The notes beneath the pieces were generated by a model. It made no database searches and was not told the origin of the DNA. It saw only the letters and a program-made list of their open reading frames with translations. A stretch of DNA of 11,585 nucleotides, from assembly GCA_003343765.1 (NCBI GenBank), contig QAKO01000063.1, positions 1-11,585 on the forward strand. Direction: 5' to 3'. The position numbers and the translations under genes were made by a program. Source of the stretch: Bacillota bacterium. GTDB taxonomy: Bacteria > Bacillota > Clostridia > Christensenellales > Borkfalkiaceae. Below are positions 6,839 to 11,585 of this stretch, piece by piece; the first letter of the stretch is position 1; each line of letters opens with the position of its first letter.

Positions 6839-8743
6839 ATGATTATTACTTTGAAAGGCGACAAAAAGGAATACGCCGCACCTGTTTCCTGCAAGCAGAT
6901 TGCACAGGATATCAGTGAAGGACTTGCCCGCGCTGCTGTGGCGGCGAAGGTAGACGGAAAGCTGGTAGATCTTGCGCATATTGTCGATAAGGATAGCGAT
7001 GTGGAAATCATAACATTAAAGGACAGGGAAGGATTGGATATTTACCGTCATACAACGGCCCATGTGCTTGCTCAGGCGGTCAAGGCGATTTTCCCGACCA
7101 GCAAACTTGCGATCGGTCCTACGATCGACAACGGGTTCTACTATGATATCGATTTCAAAACTCCCATTACACAGGAAGATCTCGGTAAGATCGAGGCGGA
7201 AATGAAAAATATTATAAAGAGCAATCTTCCCGTGGAAAGATTTACGCTTTCGCGCGAAGACGCCATCAAACTGATGACGAAATACTCTGAAAAATATAAA
7301 GTCGAGCTGATCAAAGATCTTCCGGAAGGGGAAGAGATATCTTTTTATAAGCAAGGCGGATTTACGGATCTTTGCCGCGGTCCTCATCTTCCTTCGACGG
7401 GCAAGATCAAGGCATTCAAGCTGACCAGCATTGCGGGGGCATACTGGCGCGGCAATGAAAAAAATAAAATGCTGACACGTATTTATGGCACCGCGTTTGC
7501 GAAGAAAGACGAAATGGACGCCTATTTTACGATGTTGGAAGAAGCGAAGAAACGCGACCATATAAAATTGGGAAAAGAACTTGGGCTGTTTGCATTTCTG
7601 AACGAGGGAAAAGGTTTCCCGTTCTTCCTGCCGAAAGGTATGGTTCTCAAAAATGTACTGATCGATTACTGGCGCCAGATCCATACCAGGGAAGGGTATG
7701 TGGAAGTTCAGACTCCGATCATATTGAATCGCGGTCTTTGGGAGACCTCCGGGCACTGGGATCATTATAAAGAAAATATGTACACGACGAAAATCGACGG
7801 AGAAGACTGTGCGATCAAGCCGATGAACTGCCCGGGAGGAATGCTGGTTTATAAACTGAATCCGCACAGTTACAAAGATCTTCCGATCCGTATGGGAGAA
7901 CTCGGGATCGTACATCGTCATGAAAAGAGCGGGCAGCTCCACGGATTGATGCGCGTGCGGTGTTTCACCCAGGACGACGCACATATTTTCATGCTTCCCG
8001 ATCAGATCGCTTCGGAGATCAAAGGCGTCGTGAAGATTATCGACGAAGTGTACACCTTGTTCGGATTTAAATACCATGTCGAACTTTCGACCCGTCCCGA
8101 CAACAGTATCGGCAGCGACGAGGATTGGGAGAATGCAACCAATGCTCTGCGGCTGGCTTTGGACGAGCTGAATTTGCCGTATGTGGTCAACGAAGGGGAC
8201 GGAGCTTTTTACGGGCCGAAGATCGACTTTCATCTGACTGATTCGATCGGAAGGACATGGCAGTGCGGAACGATCCAGCTTGACTTCCAGCTGCCGCAGC
8301 GCTTTGAAGCGGAATATACGGGCGAAGACGGACAGAAACATCGTCCGATCATGATCCATCGCGTTGTGTTCGGTTCCATCGAGCGCTTTATCGGAATCCT
8401 GATCGAGCATTATGCCGGAAAATTCCCTGTTTGGCTTGCGCCTGTTCAGGTGAAGGTTCTGCCTGTTTCGGATAAATCCATGGACTATGCAAAGGAAGTG
8501 GAAAACGCGTTCAAGGCAGCCGGACTTCGCGTGGAGACGGATGCGCGCAATGAAAAAATCGGCTACAAGATCCGTGAAGCGCAGCTGGAGAAAGTTCCGT
8601 ATATGCTGGTCGTCGGCGATAAGGAAAAGGAAGAAAAAACGGTCGCGGTGCGTATGCGTGAGAAGGGCGATATCGGTTCCATGAAACTGAATGAGTTTAT
8701 TGCCAGAGTCAAAAAAGAAAACGACGAAAAGACTGTTTTTTAA
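6839..8743 (+). CDS. thrS: threonyl-tRNA synthetase
   Basis: This class II synthetase charges tRNA-Thr and edits mischarged Ser-tRNA-Thr. The 634-residue length is typical. The TGS domain is at about 1-60. The editing domain follows, with HTTAH (H71, H75) and CRGPH (C179, H183) as its metal-binding pairs. The catalytic core has the active-site zinc ligands C331 (MNCPGG), H382 (QDDAH) and H507 (MIHR), motif 2 around VHRHEKSGQLHGLMRVR, and motif 3 FGSIERFIGIL. The C-terminal anticodon-binding domain starts near 540. GGAGG (6826-6830) lies 8 bases before the ATG. Expression is predicted to be controlled by the T-box leader. No terminator is seen between thrS and the infC promoter, so read-through into infC is possible. 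Confidence 0.97.
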   Translation: MIITLKGDKKEYAAPVSCKQIAQDISEGLARAAVAAKVDGKLVDLAHIVDKDSDVEIITLKDREGLDIYRHTTAHVLAQAVKAIFPTSKLAIGPTIDNGFYYDIDFKTPITQEDLGKIEAEMKNIIKSNLPVERFTLSREDAIKLMTKYSEKYKVELIKDLPEGEEISFYKQGGFTDLCRGPHLPSTGKIKAFKLTSIAGAYWRGNEKNKMLTRIYGTAFAKKDEMDAYFTMLEEAKKRDHIKLGKELGLFAFLNEGKGFPFFLPKGMVLKNVLIDYWRQIHTREGYVEVQTPIILNRGLWETSGHWDHYKENMYTTKIDGEDCAIKPMNCPGGMLVYKLNPHSYKDLPIRMGELGIVHRHEKSGQLHGLMRVRCFTQDDAHIFMLPDQIASEIKGVVKIIDEVYTLFGFKYHVELSTRPDNSIGSDEDWENATNALRLALDELNLPYVVNEGDGAFYGPKIDFHLTDSIGRTWQCGTIQLDFQLPQRFEAEYTGEDGQKHRPIMIHRVVFGSIERFIGILIEHYAGKFPVWLAPVQVKVLPVSDKSMDYAKEVENAFKAAGLRVETDARNEKIGYKIREAQLEKVPYMLVVGDKEKEEKTVAVRMREKGDIGSMKLNEFIARVKKENDEKTVF

Positions 8744-8763
8744 AGAAAAAGCTTAAAAAACAG

Positions 8764-8792
8764 TTGACAAGGCTGGTAATTTCTGATATTAT
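8764..8792 (+). promoter_or_regulatory. promoter of infC-rpmI-rplT
   Basis: A perfect TTGACA (8764-8769) and TATTAT (8787-8792) are 17 bases apart, beginning 21 bases after the thrS stop. It gives the IF-3/L35/L20 operon its own transcript, starting near 8799 with a leader of about 160 bases. Confidence 0.85.
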
Positions 8793-8798
8793 TATATG

Positions 8799-8957
8799 GT
8801 AAAGCAGAAGTTACTTCTCGCCTTGCGGCAAGTGCGTCGGCAAGAGCCTAAAAATCATAAATGAAGAACGCAGATTTTCTGCGTAGTTTATTGTGATCGT
8901 TTGGAGCGGGTTGTAACATATGCAACCCGCTTTTGTATTTGTCCCGGAAGGGAAATA
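8799..8957 (+). promoter_or_regulatory. structured infC leader, L20-type autoregulatory candidate
   Basis: This 5' untranslated leader of infC-rpmI-rplT contains three foldable elements. CTTG-CGG-CAAG lies at 8822-8832. ACGCAGA/TCTGCGT with a 3-base loop lies at 8868-8884. A final hairpin at 8905-8931 resembles an attenuator. In B. subtilis the same operon is repressed by L20 through premature termination in its leader (the L20 leader family). The position, length and closing hairpin here fit that arrangement. I cannot confirm the L20 binding fold by eye, so the leader is well supported but the ligand is inferred. Confidence 0.7.
8905..8940 (+). terminator. attenuator-like terminator before infC
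   Basis: AGCGGGTTG (8905-8913) pairs with CAACCCGCT (8923-8931) around a 9-base loop, followed by the interrupted T-run TTTGTATTT. It ends only 17 bases before the infC ATG. This fits conditional termination inside the leader rather than an end-of-gene terminator for thrS, which is 160 bases upstream and beyond the infC promoter. Confidence 0.78.
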
Positions 8958-9491
8958 ATGATTAAAGGACGGTATAAAACCATTAAAGACCAGCATCAGG
9001 TGAACGGAGAGATCCGCGATCAGGAAGTGAGAGTGATCGGCTCGGACGGTCAGCAGTTAGGTATCATGAGCGCAAGGGAAGCGCTGAATCTTGCCGAAGA
9101 AAGTGATTTGGATCTGGTGAAGATTTCGCCTACGGCGAATCCTCCCGTATGCAAAATCATGGATTATGGCAAATTCAAGTTCGAGCAAGGGAAAAAAGAA
9201 AAAGAGTCCAGAAAAAATCAGAAAGTTGTGGAAGTGAAAGAAGTACGGCTTTCCATGACGATCGATACGGGCGATATGAACGTAAAATCGCGCCAGGCAC
9301 AGAAATTTCTGGAAGCAGGGAATAAGGTAATGGTATCCATTCGTATGCGCGGACGTCAGAATGCGCATGCGTCGATGGGGGTGGACGTCATGAACGAGTT
9401 TTTTGAACTTTTGGGCGGAAAAGCGGTCATGGATAAAAAACCCGCAAACGAAGGCAGGAATATTACAATGCTGCTTTCGCCTGCAAAATAG
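8958..9491 (+). CDS. infC: translation initiation factor IF-3
   Basis: IF-3 binds the 30S subunit, keeps it apart from 50S and checks the start codon and initiator tRNA. The 177-residue product has the N-domain VNGEIRDQEVRVIGSDG (15-31), the family signature PPVCKIMDYGKFKFEQ (62-77), the lysine-rich linker KKEKESRKNQK (79-89) and a C-domain starting KEVRLS (94-99) with RMRGRQ (129-134). The ATG at 8958 is preceded by GGAAGGGA (8946-8953). An extension upstream to 8901 would run through the attenuator hairpin and is unlikely. The second codon is ATT, so an AUU start one codon later, as used by some other infC genes, cannot be excluded. rpmI follows after 78 bases. Confidence 0.96.
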   Translation: MIKGRYKTIKDQHQVNGEIRDQEVRVIGSDGQQLGIMSAREALNLAEESDLDLVKISPTANPPVCKIMDYGKFKFEQGKKEKESRKNQKVVEVKEVRLSMTIDTGDMNVKSRQAQKFLEAGNKVMVSIRMRGRQNAHASMGVDVMNEFFELLGGKAVMDKKPANEGRNITMLLSPAK

Positions 9492-9569
9492 TACAAGATC
9501 AATTCTGCAAGGTATGTTTTTATGGACAAGCCCTGCATTTGAATGAAAATAATTTCGGAGGACAGAAGT

Positions 9570-9773
9570 ATGCCTAAACAGAAATCGCATAGCGGCTCGA
9601 AAAAACGTTTCGACATTACGGGAAGCGGCAGAGTAAAAAGAGCGCAATCCGGTAAAAACCACAAGACGGGAGACAAACCCAGAAAGAGAAAGAGAAATCT
9701 TCGTCAGACGGCTTTCGTGAATGAAACGCAGGAGTTGACGGTAAAGAATCAGCTCATCCCGTACAAGAAATAA
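9570..9773 (+). CDS. rpmI: 50S ribosomal protein L35
   Basis: L35 is a small, strongly basic protein of the large ribosomal subunit. The product is 67 residues, close to the usual 64-66. It has the family pattern MPKQKSHSGSKKRF at the start and TGSGRVKR at 17-24, then the basic KPRKRKRNLRQ (36-46). The ATG at 9570 is chosen because GGAGG (9557-9561) is 8 bases upstream and because L35 begins MPK. An in-frame ATG at 9543 would add nine unrelated residues. It lies between infC and rplT, 19 bases before rplT, the standard operon position. Confidence 0.95.
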   Translation: MPKQKSHSGSKKRFDITGSGRVKRAQSGKNHKTGDKPRKRKRNLRQTAFVNETQELTVKNQLIPYKK

Positions 9774-9792
9774 GGTATAAGGAGAAAGAGTC

Positions 9793-10146
9793 ATGCGTAT
9801 TAAAAGAGGAGTTAATGCGGTAAAGAAACGCAGAAAGATATTCAAACTGTCGAAAGGTTATTTCGGTTCCAAGAGCAGATCTTACAGGATCGCCCGCGAA
9901 GCCGTTATGAAATCGTTGATGTATGCATACATCGGCAGAAAGAACAGGAAAAGAGATTTCCGTCAGCTTTGGATCGCCAGGATCAATGCGGCGGCAAGAA
10001 TCAACGGACTTTCTTACAGCAAATTTATGCACGGTCTGAAGGTTGCTGGCATCAATCTGAACAGGAAAGCACTTGCTGATATCGCGGTGAATGATGCGGC
10101 GGCATTTGCGGCGCTTGCTGAGAAAGCAAAAGCAGCGATTGCTTAA
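9793..10146 (+). CDS. rplT: 50S ribosomal protein L20
   Basis: L20 binds 23S rRNA early in large-subunit assembly and, in bacteria where this has been studied, represses its own operon through the leader mRNA. The 117-residue length is exact for the family. The long basic N-terminal helix MRIKRGVNAVKKRRKIFKL is followed by AKGYFG-like SKGYFGSKSRSYR, then the globular domain with RKRDFRQLWIARINAAAR and LNRKALADIA. GGAG (9781-9784) lies 8 bases before the ATG. It closes the infC operon and is followed by a strong terminator. Confidence 0.97.
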   Translation: MRIKRGVNAVKKRRKIFKLSKGYFGSKSRSYRIAREAVMKSLMYAYIGRKNRKRDFRQLWIARINAAARINGLSYSKFMHGLKVAGINLNRKALADIAVNDAAAFAALAEKAKAAIA

Positions 10147-10156
10147 AGTAAATGTT

Positions 10157-10187
10157 AAAAAACCTTCTTTTTTCAAGAAGGTTTTTT
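10157..10187 (+). terminator. terminator of infC-rpmI-rplT
   Basis: AAAAAACCTTCTT (10157-10169) pairs perfectly with AAGAAGGTTTTTT (10175-10187) around a 5-base loop. The 3' arm supplies the T-run. It lies 10 bases after the rplT stop. Its flanking A and T runs could work in both directions, but no minus-strand gene is present to the right. Confidence 0.92.
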
Positions 10188-10200
10188 ATGTTTTATTATT

Positions 10201-10947
10201 ATGGTGATCACCTCAAGAAATAATCCGTTTATCAAGCGGATTTTATCGTTGCGTGAGAAGAAGTACCGCCGCGAATACGGCGAATATATTATTGAAGGCG
10301 TCAAGCAGATACGGGAGGCCGTAAACGGCGGCTGCGATTTTGTTAGCATCGTATGCTCGGAAAATTATAAAGGAGAGCGTTTCCTTCCTGAGAAAGAGCA
10401 GCTTGTTTCGGAAAGTGTATTTGAGAAACTTTCCGAAGAATCCGCTCCCCAAGGGATTCTGGCAGTTTTGAAAATGCCGGATTGTTCGGTTGCGTCTCCG
10501 ACCGGCAATGTGCTGTTATTAGATGCGGTATCGGATCCCGGGAATCTCGGGACGATCATCCGAACGGCAAATGCGGCGGGTTATACAGATATTTATTTGA
10601 GAAATTGTACGGATCCGTTTTCGTCAAAGAGCGTGCGTGCGTCGATGAGCGGCATATTTTTTGTGCGCCTGCATATTGGAACACAGGAAGAAGTGTCCGA
10701 CGTTCTTGAAGATATTCCCAAAATATGTGCGGACATGAACGGTGAAAATGTTTTTCGGTTTGAAGCTCCGCAACGGTTTTGCCTGGTGATCGGAAATGAG
10801 GCGAACGGAGTCAGCGATGAAGTGCGCGCCCTTTGCAAATATACAGTCAGAATTCCCATGCGTGAAAGCTGTGAGAGTTTGAATGCCGGTGTTTCGGCAG
10901 CTGTACTTATGTATCAGCTGGGCGCTGAAAAGTTCAGAAAATTATAA
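10201..10947 (+). CDS. TrmH/SpoU-family 2'-O-ribose RNA methyltransferase
   Basis: This SAM-dependent SPOUT-fold methyltransferase is predicted to methylate a ribose 2'-OH in rRNA or tRNA. The exact target cannot be read from sequence. The 248-residue product has an N-terminal substrate-binding domain with YIIEGVKQIREAV (29-41), then the three SpoU motifs: motif 1 DPGNLGTIIRTANAAG (112-127) with the catalytic-region arginine R121, motif 2 LVIGNEANGVSDE (195-207), and motif 3 IPM...ESLNAGVSAAVLMY (218-238) forming the knotted cofactor site. The ATG at 10201 starts only 13 bases after the rplT terminator and has no Shine-Dalgarno sequence. No promoter is apparent, so expression by read-through or a start further inside are both possible. 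The yebC-type gene follows after 33 bases. Confidence 0.9.
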   Translation: MVITSRNNPFIKRILSLREKKYRREYGEYIIEGVKQIREAVNGGCDFVSIVCSENYKGERFLPEKEQLVSESVFEKLSEESAPQGILAVLKMPDCSVASPTGNVLLLDAVSDPGNLGTIIRTANAAGYTDIYLRNCTDPFSSKSVRASMSGIFFVRLHIGTQEEVSDVLEDIPKICADMNGENVFRFEAPQRFCLVIGNEANGVSDEVRALCKYTVRIPMRESCESLNAGVSAAVLMYQLGAEKFRKL

Positions 10948-10980
10948 TAAAGATATTCAATCATATAGAGGAGTGTTTGT

Positions 10981-11585
10981 ATGTCAGGACATAGCAAATG
11001 GCATAATATTCAGGCGAAAAAAGGCAAGGCGGATGCGGCACGCGGCCGTATTTTTACAAAACTCGGAAGAGAAATTGCCGTAGCGGCAAAGGGTAATCCG
11101 AACCCGGACACAAACAGTAAACTTGCCGATGTAATTGCAAAAGCGAAGGCAAATAATATGCCGAATGACAACATTCAGCGTTGCATCAAGAAAGCAGCGG
11201 GCGAACTCGGCGGCGCCAATTTCGAAACGCTGATTTATGAAGGGTACGGCGTTGGCGGCAGCGCGCTGATTATCAATACATTGACGGATAATAAAAACCG
11301 CACGGCGGGTGATGTGCGCAGCACCCTTTCGAAGTGCGGCGGCGAGCTCGGAAATACCGGCTGTGTGTCGTATATGTTCAGCAACAAGGGCTTGCTGGTC
11401 GTAGAACGTACGTTGGAGCTGGATGAAGACACGATCACCGAATATGCGATCGATGCAGGGGCAGATGACGTTGTTGTGCTGGACGACGCTTATGAAATTT
11501 ATACGGATCCGACAGTTTTTTCGCAGGTACGCAAGTATCTTGAAGAGAAGGGTGTTTCATTTTTGGAAGCGGATGTCCGCATGAT
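10981..11585 (+). CDS. YebC/TACO1-family protein, 3' end outside the window
   Basis: The reading frame is open from the ATG at 10981 to the window end, covering 201 residues; the family is usually about 240-250 long, so about 40 are missing. The N-terminus MSGHSKWHNIQAKKGKADA is the diagnostic family signature. It is followed by KAKANNMPNDNIQRCIKKA (54-72), IYEGYGVGG (84-92) and TLTDNKNRT (98-106). Members have been described as DNA-binding regulators (PmpR) and, more recently, as factors that help ribosomes through difficult stretches such as prolines. Which applies here is not visible. GAGGAG (10968-10973) lies 7 bases before the ATG. The spacing suggests co-transcription with the methyltransferase gene. 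Confidence 0.95.
   Translation, partial: MSGHSKWHNIQAKKGKADAARGRIFTKLGREIAVAAKGNPNPDTNSKLADVIAKAKANNMPNDNIQRCIKKAAGELGGANFETLIYEGYGVGGSALIINTLTDNKNRTAGDVRSTLSKCGGELGNTGCVSYMFSNKGLLVVERTLELDEDTITEYAIDAGADDVVVLDDAYEIYTDPTVFSQVRKYLEEKGVSFLEADVRM

Noticed and set aside
7016..8410. A 464-codon open frame on the minus strand, antisense to thrS
   Set aside because: It lies wholly within thrS, whose frame carries every family motif. The antisense translation has no recognisable domain, and long antisense frames are expected opposite codon-biased genes.
9057..9845. A 262-codon minus-strand frame across infC, rpmI and the start of rplT
   Set aside because: It spans three firmly identified genes on the other strand and their ribosome sites, and its translation resembles no protein family.

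Overview
This window looks like a chromosomal housekeeping region from a low-to-moderate GC, spore-forming-type Firmicute (class Clostridia or a close relative, probably uncultured and gut-associated). The evidence is the thrS-infC-rpmI-rplT gene order, a T-box riboswitch in front of thrS, a YtxC-type gene just upstream of thrS (its place in Bacillus subtilis), consensus TTGACA/TATAAT promoters with 17-bp spacers, and strong GGAGG ribosome binding sites. The taxonomic placement is inferred from gene content and style, not from a database match.

Layout, left to right. Bases 1-75 may hold the last codons of a gene cut by the window edge, followed by a small repeat-rich spacer (about 113-235). 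tRNA-Trp(CCA) is on the minus strand at 239-313 with its own promoter and terminator. Plus-strand proC and rnhA follow almost without a gap, then a VTT/TVP38-type membrane protein gene. Two hairpins separate it from the convergent leuS (minus), which is preceded in its transcript by a 70-residue two-helix PLDc_N-like membrane protein. That pair starts from a clear promoter at 5588-5616. The divergent gene at 5711-6409 is a YtxC-like protein.

The right half is a translation block: a promoter plus threonine T-box leader (6452-6718), thrS, a second promoter plus structured leader with an attenuator-like hairpin (8764-8940), then infC, rpmI and rplT, closed by a strong terminator at 10157-10187. 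A TrmH/SpoU-family RNA methyltransferase gene and the start of a YebC/TACO1-family gene (cut by the right edge) follow.

Functionally the window is mostly protein synthesis: two aminoacyl-tRNA synthetases, one tRNA, IF-3, L35, L20, an RNA methyltransferase and a YebC factor, with proline synthesis and RNase HI alongside. thrS is predicted to respond to uncharged tRNA-Thr through the T-box, and infC-rpmI-rplT to L20-type feedback through its leader. I found no convincing new biological system. The points most worth a second look are the PLDc_N-leuS pairing, the repeat-rich spacer beside tRNA-Trp, the IF-3 leader and start codon, and the weak translation signals of three genes.
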